Shown: piece after piece, positions 1 through 6,706 of the stretch
How the letters are laid out: every line of letters begins with the position of its first letter
Position numbering within the stretch: the stretch's first letter is position 1
Assembly: GCA_016206585.1 (NCBI GenBank)
Contig: JACQRE010000162.1
Location: 1 to 25,003 of the forward strand
DNA length: 25,003 nt
DNA from: Candidatus Omnitrophota bacterium
GTDB lineage: Bacteria; Omnitrophota; Gorgyraeia; Aquiviventales; Aquiviventaceae
Direction of reading: 5' to 3'
Notes under the pieces: model-generated
Told to the model about the DNA's origin: nothing
The model's input: the letters and a program-made list of their open reading frames with translations, nothing else
Databases searched by the model: none
Translations under genes and position numbers: made by a program

Positions 1-734
1 CTGATGGACCGCGTGCCGGGGCCGAAGTATTCGATGATCTTGTTCGTCCCGCCTTTCGTCGTCAGGAGGCCGCACACCTTCAAGATGACGTCTTTCGGCG
101 AGGTCCATCCGTTGAGCGCGCCGGTCAGGCGCACCCCGATGAGCTTCGGGCATTTCACTTCCCACGGCAAGCCGGACATCACGTCCGCCGCGTCCGCCCC
201 TCCGACGCCGATGGCCAGCATCCCCAAGCCCCCGGCATTGGGCGTGTGCGAGTCGGTGCCGATGATCAGCCCGCCGGGAAACGCGTACTGCTCGAGGAAC
301 ACCTGGTGGATGATCCCCGCCCCCGGCTCCCAGAACCCCATGCCGTAGCGGGCGGAGGCACTGCGCAGGAAGTCGTACACCTCCCGGTTCGCCTCCAGGG
401 CGTACTTCATGTCGTCGGCGACGCCGACGCGCGCCTGGATGAGGTGGTCGCAGTGGATCGTGGTGGGGACGGCGACGGTGTCGCGCCGGGCCTGCATGAA
501 CTGCAGGATCGCCATTTGCGCGGTCGCATCCTGCATCGCGACGCGGTCCGGCTGAAGCGTGAGGTAGCTCGTGCCGCGCTCAAAGGCTTGCGCGGCGAGG
601 TGGCGGACGTGGGAGGCCAGGATCTTTTCGGTGAGTGTTAGAGGCCGGCCGAGCTTTTTGCGGGCGGCGGCGTGCGCAGCGCCCTGCCGTTCATAGAGCC
701 GTGTCATGGCGTCGAGTTCTTCCGGTTGGATCAT
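1..734 (-). CDS. Aconitate hydratase, mitochondrial-type (N-terminal part)
   Basis: Only the first ~244 residues are present; the gene runs off the left edge of the window. Aconitase interconverts citrate and isocitrate in the cytosolic TCA cycle through a [4Fe-4S] cluster. The translated minus strand contains IHCDHLIQA, GLIIGTDSHTPNAGGLGMLA, GVGGADAADVMSGLPWE and TKGGTNKIIEYFGPG. This pattern matches the mitochondrial ACO2-like branch rather than E. coli AcnA or AcnB. I chose the ATG at 734 because GAGAGG lies 5 bases upstream and a TATAAT promoter places the transcript start near 753. An in-frame ATG at 761 overlaps that TATAAT and is less likely. The 5' end overlaps the end of znuB by 44 bases. 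The cluster-ligand cysteines lie beyond the window, so completeness cannot be judged. Confidence 0.93.
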   Translation of the reverse strand, partial: MIQPEELDAMTRLYERQGAAHAAARKKLGRPLTLTEKILASHVRHLAAQAFERGTSYLTLQPDRVAMQDATAQMAILQFMQARRDTVAVPTTIHCDHLIQARVGVADDMKYALEANREVYDFLRSASARYGMGFWEPGAGIIHQVFLEQYAFPGGLIIGTDSHTPNAGGLGMLAIGVGGADAADVMSGLPWEVKCPKLIGVRLTGALNGWTSPKDVILKVCGLLTTKGGTNKIIEYFGPGTRSI

Positions 735-1578
735 CGCGGCCTCTCGGGTGCGAACCTTCATTATAGCCCAAGAGGAGGCGGATGACAGCGCACAGGAGGA
801 GGCACACGCCGAAGGCGCAGACGACGGTGGCCCCGGTGGGCAGGTCCCACCAGTACGACGCGCTGATGCCCGCCATGCTCGTGAGCACACCGGCCGCCCA
901 GCCCACCGCCAGCCGCTTGCCGATCGATTTCGCCAGCAGGGCGCCGCACACCGCCGGCACGATCAGGAAGGAGAAGACGAGCAACACGCCCGCCATCTCC
1001 ACGGAGCTGGTCACGACGAAGCCGAAGGTGGCATAGAAGAGGAAGTCCCACCACCGCACCCGCAGGCCCCGAGCAAATGATGCCTCGGGGTCCTGCGAGA
1101 TCGCCAGCAGCGGCTTGCGTACCATCCAATGAATCACGCCGATCGCGCCATAGAGCAGTGCCATTTTCAGCACTTCGTGCCACTCTACAAACAGCAAGTG
1201 GCCGACGAGCAGCGCCTTCAGTTCTTCCCCGCCATCGGGTGCCCGGCTCAGCACCAGGATCGAGGCGGCCGCCGACACCGCGTACACCACCCCGATGAGC
1301 GCCTCCTGCGGCACCACAGGCTTCCGCAGCCGCGTCATCGCGAAGACCGCGGCCCCGAGCAGCGTAAAGACAAGCGCGATCACGTATCCTTCGTTGGAAT
1401 GCAGCCCGAACCCCCAGAGGAACCCCAGGGTCGCGCCAAACGCGGCGAGCTGTGCGAGTGCCAGGTCTACAAAAATCACCTCACGCTCGATGACATGCAG
1501 CCCCAGGTAGGCGTGGATGCCGGTGAGGATGAGGCATGCGACAAACGGCGCAGCCATGAGCGACAGGAACTCGGTCAT
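691..1578 (-). CDS. znuB: Zinc/manganese ABC transporter permease (ZnuB/MntB family)
   Basis: This 295-residue polytopic inner-membrane protein belongs to the ABC-3 family of metal permeases, which move Zn2+ or Mn2+ delivered by a periplasmic binding protein. The sequence is a series of hydrophobic helices with family-like stretches such as HAYLGLHVIEREVIFVDLAL near the N-terminus and VVTSSVEMAGVLLVFSFLIV near residue 190. The ATG at 1578 overlaps the znuA stop codon in an ATGA arrangement, indicating translational coupling. The last residues after the final helix are polar and arginine-rich, and they overlap the aconitase start. No ATPase subunit gene is adjacent, so it must be encoded elsewhere or shared. 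Whether the metal is zinc or manganese cannot be settled from sequence alone. Confidence 0.9.
   Translation of the reverse strand: MTEFLSLMAAPFVACLILTGIHAYLGLHVIEREVIFVDLALAQLAAFGATLGFLWGFGLHSNEGYVIALVFTLLGAAVFAMTRLRKPVVPQEALIGVVYAVSAAASILVLSRAPDGGEELKALLVGHLLFVEWHEVLKMALLYGAIGVIHWMVRKPLLAISQDPEASFARGLRVRWWDFLFYATFGFVVTSSVEMAGVLLVFSFLIVPAVCGALLAKSIGKRLAVGWAAGVLTSMAGISASYWWDLPTGATVVCAFGVCLLLCAVIRLLLGYNEGSHPRGRDDPTGRTRRHDTAL
760..788 (-). promoter_or_regulatory. Promoter of the aconitase gene, inside znuB
   Basis: On the minus strand a perfect TATAAT (760-765) follows CTGTCA (783-788; 4 of 6 matches to TTGACA) with a 17-base spacer. The predicted start is near 753, giving a ~20-base leader that carries GAGAGG before the ATG at 734. 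It lies in the 3' end of znuB, so aconitase can be expressed independently of the metal operon. Confidence 0.6.
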
Positions 1579-2489
1579 TCAAGTGTTGCGGCCAACTGTT
1601 GGACGTTGTAGTCGATCATCGACTGGTAGTCCTTGCACTCGGGCAATTCTCCGACGTTTTGGCACAGCAACAACACGCGTGCGCCGGTCCGCTTGGCCAG
1701 CGATTCGGCCGCGCCTTGCGGAAAATAGGCCGCCCGGACGATTGCGGGGATGTGCCGCTCCGCAATGTACCCTTCCAAGAACTCCACCTGTTTCGGCGTA
1801 GGTGGAATGCCGGGTTTCGGCTCCAAATGGTGCTCCATCTGCAAGCCAAGGAAGTGCATCAGATATGGCCAGGCTCGATGGTCCCCAATCAGCTCTCGAC
1901 CCCGATAGGGTGTGAGCCGGCTACGCCACTCGGGAATCTTCTGGTCCAACCGGTCGAGGAACGCCTTGAGGTTCTGCTGGTACGCCTCCTCGTGGTCCGG
2001 ATCAATGGCGCACAGCTTATCGCAGATCGTCTGCGCCATCCGCTTGCCGTTCTCCGGATCCGTCCAATAGTGCGGGTTGCCGTAGAGATGGATGTCCCCT
2101 TGCGCGCGGCTCACCGGCCCTTGAGGCACCTCCAGCAATTCGATTCCTTGGGAGAGTGCCAGCTCGCCCTCCTGACCCGGGAACACCTTGGTATTACCGG
2201 CCGCGTCGAGCAGCGGTCCGCGCCAAAGCTCCAGATCAAGCCCTCCATGAACGAACAGCGCCGCCTTCTTCACTTTGACCACATCGCTGGGTTTGGGCTC
2301 GATGAAGTGCGGGTTGAACTTCGGCGAGGCGATGGAGAAGACCTCGACGCCGTCGCCTCCGATCGTCTTCACGAGGTCGGCGAACGTCGAAAGCGTCGCC
2401 ACCACCTTGATCGGTTTTGCGTGCGCTGACACGGCAGGGCCGAGCAAGACGATCCCGGCCGCTGCGAGGTATCGCAGAATGGCTGTCAT
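1575..2489 (-). CDS. znuA: Periplasmic metal-binding protein of the ZnuA family
   Basis: This 304-residue cluster 9 (ZnuA/TroA) solute-binding protein captures Zn2+ or Mn2+ in the periplasm for the permease encoded next to it. It has a signal peptide (residues 1-24, cleaved near SAHA-KP). Likely metal ligands are His61 in NPHFIEPKPSD, His140 in GNPHYWTDP and His204 in LIGDHRAWPY. The acidic fourth ligand is not obvious; an Asp in SMIDYN near the C-terminus is a candidate. The His-rich loop of many zinc-specific ZnuA proteins is absent. The ATG at 2489 was chosen because the signal peptide begins there; the open frame extends upstream only as a shadow of the porin gene. It sits 19 bases after the porin stop and overlaps znuB by 4 bases. 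Confidence 0.9.
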   Translation of the reverse strand: MTAILRYLAAAGIVLLGPAVSAHAKPIKVVATLSTFADLVKTIGGDGVEVFSIASPKFNPHFIEPKPSDVVKVKKAALFVHGGLDLELWRGPLLDAAGNTKVFPGQEGELALSQGIELLEVPQGPVSRAQGDIHLYGNPHYWTDPENGKRMAQTICDKLCAIDPDHEEAYQQNLKAFLDRLDQKIPEWRSRLTPYRGRELIGDHRAWPYLMHFLGLQMEHHLEPKPGIPPTPKQVEFLEGYIAERHIPAIVRAAYFPQGAAESLAKRTGARVLLLCQNVGELPECKDYQSMIDYNVQQLAATLE

Positions 2490-2508
2490 CAGATTGACCC
2501 TCGTTGGA

Positions 2509-3795
2509 TTACTGGAGCTGGTGTTGGTGCACGCCAATGGCGACTGTGCCCTGGAGGAAGACCGCGTTGTCGTTGCCGCCCAAGGCGAAGTCGGTGTGCC
2601 GGTACTGGAGCCGCCACCGGGCGAACTCACTCTGGTAGAACGTCAGGTAGCCGCCGAAGGCGACATCGCTGTCCCGGACAAGCGTCGCGGGGTTGATATC
2701 GACCGGCTCCACGTAGTCGAACCGCCCGCCGATCCCGAACCGCGGGCTGAGCCGGAAGTCCACGAGCGAGTAGAACCCCCAAGGGTTGTTCTCGAAGAGC
2801 GTGTCCACCGGCCCGTCAACCGTCTCCTGGGTGCTGACGGCTTCGTCGCGATCCTGGAGGTAGATCTCGTTCTGCCACTTGAGCTTGTTCGTGGGGGTGA
2901 CGTAGTGGACCAGCGTGGCGTCGAGCCCCAGCGCCTGCACCTCCAGGTCCGCGTCGTCGTCCTTCGAGCCCGTCAGGTAGGTGGTCCCCAGCTCCAGGTT
3001 CGAGGAGTCCGAGATGTCCCAGAAGTTCTTCAACCTGGCGTAGTACGATGGCCGCCGGCGCACTGCACCGAACAACGTGCCGCCTTCGCCGATACCCCCC
3101 TCCATGACGCCGCTGATGAGCTCATGCGTCACTGTCGTCCACGGAACCGGCAGGAACCCAGAGAGCTCGACCCCGGTGCGGGAGAGCCCCTCAGCCCCCA
3201 GGTACTGGGCAACCACCAGCGGCTCATCGACGGTATCTAGCGAGTCGCGGTGGAGGGGGCTGGCCTTGCCGATCTTCGGCCGCAGCCGTCCGATGCGAGC
3301 CTTCACCTCACCCGGCAGACCCCAGTGGGTGATGTACGCCTCCTCCAGGCTGGCCGCTTCGAAGTCCGAGAACGTCGCGGTGACGTCCAGCCGCGAGTAC
3401 GGGTCGATCGGATGGCCGAAGACCAGTTCCATTTCGCGGGCGCTGAGCTTGTCATTGCCTTCGCCGTCCGCGGAGCTCTCGGAGAGCTGGCCGACGATAT
3501 CCGCGAGCACGCCGATCTCCGGATTGAAGGCGGACAGGTTGCCGCCGGCGGCGGGACTCCGCGAGAGGCCCACGGCAGCACCAGGCGCTGGTTGAGGCGT
3601 TGAGGCGGTTTGCGAGCGTTCGAGGTCGGCGATGCGCGCCGCCTGCACTTGAACAGTCGAGCTCAACTGCTGAACGGTGGCCGTCAGCTGCTGGACGCTC
3701 TGCCGCAGCGTCGAGAGCTCGTCAGCTACCGGATCGGCCCATGCGGGCTGAGCCACAATGAGGCACAGCAAGACACGAACGAGATGAGATCGCAT
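2509..3795 (-). CDS. Outer-membrane porin-like protein linked to metal uptake
   Basis: This 428-residue protein has a signal peptide (about residues 1-20, ending AQPAWA). A coiled-coil segment rich in Q, L, T and V follows (LRQSVQQLTATVQQLSSTVQ, residues ~29-60), then a Pro/Ala linker and a long beta-strand-rich region consistent with an outer-membrane barrel (for example FGIGGRFDYVEPV and WRLQYRHTDFALG). The coiled coil may trimerise it or anchor it to peptidoglycan. The C-terminus is GVHQHQLQ, with histidines that could bind metal, rather than a terminal Phe. It has a strong AGGAGG ribosome site and lies directly upstream of znuA in the same unit, so a role in metal passage across the outer membrane is inferred. 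I do not recognise a precise family. Confidence 0.78.
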   Translation of the reverse strand: MRSHLVRVLLCLIVAQPAWADPVADELSTLRQSVQQLTATVQQLSSTVQVQAARIADLERSQTASTPQPAPGAAVGLSRSPAAGGNLSAFNPEIGVLADIVGQLSESSADGEGNDKLSAREMELVFGHPIDPYSRLDVTATFSDFEAASLEEAYITHWGLPGEVKARIGRLRPKIGKASPLHRDSLDTVDEPLVVAQYLGAEGLSRTGVELSGFLPVPWTTVTHELISGVMEGGIGEGGTLFGAVRRRPSYYARLKNFWDISDSSNLELGTTYLTGSKDDDADLEVQALGLDATLVHYVTPTNKLKWQNEIYLQDRDEAVSTQETVDGPVDTLFENNPWGFYSLVDFRLSPRFGIGGRFDYVEPVDINPATLVRDSDVAFGGYLTFYQSEFARWRLQYRHTDFALGGNDNAVFLQGTVAIGVHQHQLQ

Positions 3796-3838
3796 AGCAT
3801 CCTCCTAAGCGGTGGTGTGAGCGGACCGACGAACGAGC

Positions 3839-4141
3839 TTAGGAGAGGACGGGGGGCGCGCGGGGACTGGCTGAACTGAGGACCGCCGACGCATGGAACG
3901 CGGGGCTGGGCGTGAGCGCCCAGCATACCACCGGCATCGGGAGGGCGTGCCGGATCGCGGCTGACGGCGGGGTGGCGGAGAAGGTCTCTTGGACTTTACA
4001 CACCCGGCACGACTGCGCCGGGTGCGAGGCCGAGGCGTTATGGCTGTGGCGGTGCGGCAACCCAACCGCCAGGAGGACGGCGGCGGTGCCGAGAGCCAGC
4101 ACCGGGGCAAGCAGACGTCGCATGGATCGCGAATCGCTCAT
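3839..4141 (-). CDS. Small exported or membrane protein, DUF2946-like, with a His/Cys motif
   Basis: This 100-residue protein has one N-terminal hydrophobic segment (LLAPVLALGTAAVLLAVGL), then HRHSHNASASHPAQSCRVCK, a second weakly hydrophobic region, and the tail SPRAPPVLS. The layout of TM, His-rich stretch, CxxC and proline-rich tail resembles DUF2946 proteins, which often occur beside copper, nickel or zinc transport genes. The His and Cys residues suggest periplasmic metal binding; this is inference. The ATG at 4141 would be the seventh base of the transcript predicted from the promoter at 4154-4181. MRRLL at 4123 is an alternative start. The porin gene begins 43 bases downstream, so this is probably the first gene of the porin-znuA-znuB operon. 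Confidence 0.6.
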   Translation of the reverse strand: MSDSRSMRRLLAPVLALGTAAVLLAVGLPHRHSHNASASHPAQSCRVCKVQETFSATPPSAAIRHALPMPVVCWALTPSPAFHASAVLSSASPRAPPVLS

Positions 4142-4153
4142 GGGAGAGGAGAC

Positions 4154-4181
4154 AGTATAGCCCGCGACGGCCGCCTGTCAA
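4154..4181 (-). promoter_or_regulatory. Near-consensus sigma70 promoter of the metal-uptake operon
   Basis: The minus strand reads TTGACA (4176-4181), a 16-base spacer, then TATACT (4154-4159). The predicted start is near 4147, only ~6 bases before the ATG at 4141. I see no clear Zur or MntR operator palindrome overlapping it. Confidence 0.75.
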
Positions 4182-4184
4182 TGG

Positions 4185-4817
4185 TTACACGCCGGCGACC
4201 ATCACGAACAGGGCGGTGAGCAGAATCGCCAGGCCGGTGAGCGCGTGCGCGTAGCGCTCCATCCACGGCGCGCTGATCAGCCGCACGCCGGCGTAGCTCA
4301 GACAGCTCTGCCCCACCACCATCGCCACGGTCACGACGGAGAACATGCCTCCGATGGCCCACACCGTCGGCATGCCGCGTTCCGAGGCGACGAACATGAG
4401 CGGGATGAGCGGCTCGCACGGGCCGAAGACCATGATGGCGAAGAGCATCCACATGCGCCGCACCGCATAGACCTTGACCGCCTCCTCGACTGAGATGTGC
4501 GGGTGATGGTGCTGGGCGTGCTTCAGCCCCCAGAGGATGTACGCGACCCCGAACCCGATGAGCAGCCACACCCCCAGGCTTCCGCGCCACGCCTCGATTC
4601 CCTTGAAGTGGTGGATCGCCAGGCCGGCCCACAGCCCGATGAAGCCGAGCAGCAGCGAGGAAGCGACGTGGCCGATCCCGGCGAACAGCGCGACCCATCC
4701 CAGCTTCGCCATGCTCCAACGGGAGGATTTCGCCAGCGCGACGAAGGGCAGCCAGTGGTCCGGCGCGAGCGAATGAAAAAACGCCACCGAGACCGCCGAA
4801 ACGACTAACGCTCCCAT
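4185..4817 (-). CDS. NicO/UreH-like nickel-cobalt transport family membrane protein
   Basis: This ~210-residue inner-membrane protein has about six helices. The N-terminal FFHSLAPDHWLPFVALAKS, the GIGHVASSLLLG helix and the KHAQHHHPHIS loop match the NicO/RcnA/UreH-like family of nickel and cobalt transporters, in which H-(x)3-D-H-type and His-rich loop residues bind metal. The FGPCEPLIPLMF motif in the second half is also typical. The ATG at 4817 is preceded by AAAGGA at 8 bases; a GTG at 4820 is possible. Transport direction cannot be read from sequence. A nickel role would fit the Ni-SOD gene at 19279-19746. A sulfite exporter TauE-like role is a less likely alternative. Confidence 0.78.
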   Translation of the reverse strand: MGALVVSAVSVAFFHSLAPDHWLPFVALAKSSRWSMAKLGWVALFAGIGHVASSLLLGFIGLWAGLAIHHFKGIEAWRGSLGVWLLIGFGVAYILWGLKHAQHHHPHISVEEAVKVYAVRRMWMLFAIMVFGPCEPLIPLMFVASERGMPTVWAIGGMFSVVTVAMVVGQSCLSYAGVRLISAPWMERYAHALTGLAILLTALFVMVAGV

Positions 4818-4872
4818 CACATGAGTCCTTTCCGACCTGACCAGAGGAAACCATCATATCGTGAAACAGGTA

Positions 4873-4878
4873 TATAAT
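4873..4878 (+). promoter_or_regulatory. TATAAT -10 box for the 4886 gene
   Basis: A perfect TATAAT lies 7 bases before the ATG at 4886, so the transcript would start within a base or two of the start codon. No good -35 hexamer is visible at the usual distance. Confidence 0.45.
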
Positions 4879-4885
4879 ACAGAGG

Positions 4886-5332
4886 ATGCGACGGCGCGGA
4901 GTGCTCATCACGGTCTTCGTCGTCTGCTGGACGCTCGTCTTCGGCTACGAGACGCTGCGGGCTCACTATCTCAGCCCCCTCCTCAAGCGTCCGCTGCCGA
5001 AGCTGCCCCTGCTCTTCCCGCCAGCCGGGTGGATCATGTTCTACAATGTGGACCGCACCTACGGCTTCGCCGAGGTCTATGCCGTCCGGGGCGGCCAGGC
5101 CACGTTCATCGATCCGCACCGCATCTTCAGCACGCGCGCCATCGGCTACGACAACATCCACCGCAACGTACTCGTCGGGGTCCTGGAGGGAGACCGCGCC
5201 CCCGCCTTCTGCCGCTACCTGCGGCGGAAGTTCCCCCAGGAGGACGGGTTCCTCGTCGTGTACGCGAACTATCCCGACCTCATCGCCGCGCCGGAGCGGA
5301 TCACGCGCCAGATCGCGTATCGCTGCCCGTAG
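4886..5332 (+). CDS. Conserved-looking protein of unknown function, N-terminal membrane anchor
   Basis: I do not recognise a family. The 148-residue product has an N-terminal hydrophobic helix (VLITVFVVCWTLVFGYETL) after a basic MRRR start, then a hydrophilic globular part with GWIMFYNVDRTYGFAEVYAV, IGYDNIHRNVLVG and CRYLRRKFPQ. This looks like an anchored domain facing the periplasm. It is followed 75 bases later by the HTTM protein on the same strand, and the two are probably co-transcribed. The space between them is an inverted heptamer repeat. Its ATG lies 7 bases after a TATAAT and has no properly spaced Shine-Dalgarno sequence (AGAGG directly abuts the ATG), so it may be read from a leaderless mRNA. 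Confidence 0.75.
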   Translation: MRRRGVLITVFVVCWTLVFGYETLRAHYLSPLLKRPLPKLPLLFPPAGWIMFYNVDRTYGFAEVYAVRGGQATFIDPHRIFSTRAIGYDNIHRNVLVGVLEGDRAPAFCRYLRRKFPQEDGFLVVYANYPDLIAAPERITRQIAYRCP

Positions 5333-5404
5333 GAGTGACGAGTGACCAGTGATGAGTGAGTCATATCCGCAACAAATCACTCGCCACTCGTCACTCATCA
5401 CTCG
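5333..5404. repeat. Inverted heptanucleotide repeat (4 + 4 units)
   Basis: Four units of the type GAGTGAC/CAGTGAT (5333-5360), a 16-base spacer, and four units of the type TCACTCG/CCACTCG (5377-5404). The arms pair at 23 of 27 positions. The right arm ends one base before the ATG at 5406. Confidence 0.9.
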
Positions 5405-5407
5405 CAT

Positions 5408-6706
5408 GTGGTATCGGGCGTTTCTCGAGCGGCGCCATCGCTCAGCCTCGGGCTCTTCCGCCTGGCGGTCGCCTGGACCGTCGGCTGCCACATGCTCCCG
5501 TCCTTCCTCCAGATGGAGGACAACTACCTCTCGACCGCCTTCAAGACCCAGAACGCCTGGTTCTTCCCGATCTGGATCCTCCGGCTGGTCGAGCGCAGCC
5601 CCGACGCCGTCGTGTGGGCATTCACGGGCCTGTTCGTCCTCTCGCTCACCGTCTTCACCTTCGGCTTCTACTCGCAGATCAGCTGCATCCTGATGACCCT
5701 CTCGTGCTACTACTTCTATGCGCTGAACAACTACCACATCGGCACGCTCAGCTTCGACATCCTCCTGGTCACGCTGGTCCTCATGTGCGTGACGAACTTC
5801 CACGGCGACTTCCTCTCATTCGACAGCCTGCGCCGGGGCAAGCCGAACACCTACAAGCGCCTGCGGCCCTTTTTCCTCCAGCGGCTGCTGCAGCTGCAGG
5901 TCGTGTGGACGTTCTGGGGGACGGCGCTGAGCAAGATCACGGCCGGCGGCAACTGGCTCACCGACAACCCGTACTACCACCTGATGCGCTATCCGTCCAT
6001 CGGGGTCGTCCGCCACTTCCCGCTGCGCGAGTGGCTGGGCGCGCACCCAGGCGTATGCTACGGGCTCGGGGTGGTGCTGCTCCTGTTCGAGCTAGCACTG
6101 CCGTGCCTGTGGTTCATCCCCCGCACGCGCGCGGCCGCCGTCGCGCTGGGCATCGCGTTCCAGGTCATGCTCTGGGCCACACTGCACGTGCCGACGATCT
6201 TCCTGTTCCTCTTCCCGCCGATGATGCTGCTCTTCATCCCGCCGGAGGCGCTCGTGGAGTGGATCGACCGGCGGCAGCACATCAGCGCGGAGCGCGGGCG
6301 GGCGATGCTCTTGTATGACGGCCGGTGCGGGTTCTGCCTGGAGAGTGTCCGGCGGCTGCGGATCCTCGATCTCTTTGGATGGGTGGATCCGCTCGACTTC
6401 CACACGCAGCCGGATTTGGCCCGGCTCAACCCGGTGCTGACGCCGGAGCGCTGCCGCAGCGAGATGCTGCTGCTGGAGCCCAATGGCCGGCTCTCGGGAG
6501 GGTTTCAGGCGTTCGCCCGGATGACGCTCAGGCTGCCGCTGCTGATGTGGCTGGCCCCGCTCGTGCACCTGCCGGGGGCCAACTGGGTGGGCACGCGCGT
6601 CTACCGCTGGATCGCAGCACACCGCTACCTGCTGCACCGCAACCCGACCTGCCAGACCAACCAGTGCGCGCTGCCAGGAAGCCACAGTGAGCCGTCGAAT
6701 AACTAG
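5408..6706 (+). CDS. HTTM-domain membrane protein fused to a DCC (DUF393) thiol domain; 5' end probably frameshifted
   Basis: Residues ~10-290 form an HTTM domain (horizontally transferred transmembrane, related to vitamin K-dependent gamma-carboxylase) with about six to eight helices and motifs such as LSLGLFRLAVAWTVG and FWGTALSKITAGGNW. Residues ~300-430 form a DCC-type domain starting LLYDGRCGFCLESVRRL, with the CxxC expected of thiol-disulfide oxidoreductase-like proteins. The fusion is a known architecture. The listed frame begins at GTG 5408. The ATG at 5406 in another frame encodes MWYRAFLERR, which is what normally precedes LSLGLFR in this family, so one base appears missing around 5430-5442. 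Its stop codon shares CTAG with the opposing gene. The substrate is unknown. Confidence 0.85.
   Translation: MVSGVSRAAPSLSLGLFRLAVAWTVGCHMLPSFLQMEDNYLSTAFKTQNAWFFPIWILRLVERSPDAVVWAFTGLFVLSLTVFTFGFYSQISCILMTLSCYYFYALNNYHIGTLSFDILLVTLVLMCVTNFHGDFLSFDSLRRGKPNTYKRLRPFFLQRLLQLQVVWTFWGTALSKITAGGNWLTDNPYYHLMRYPSIGVVRHFPLREWLGAHPGVCYGLGVVLLLFELALPCLWFIPRTRAAAVALGIAFQVMLWATLHVPTIFLFLFPPMMLLFIPPEALVEWIDRRQHISAERGRAMLLYDGRCGFCLESVRRLRILDLFGWVDPLDFHTQPDLARLNPVLTPERCRSEMLLLEPNGRLSGGFQAFARMTLRLPLLMWLAPLVHLPGANWVGTRVYRWIAAHRYLLHRNPTCQTNQCALPGSHSEPSNN

Noticed and set aside
2490..2630. Upstream extension of the znuA frame by 47 codons.
   Set aside because: The extension overlaps the porin gene and has no homology-like features; the signal peptide begins at 2489.
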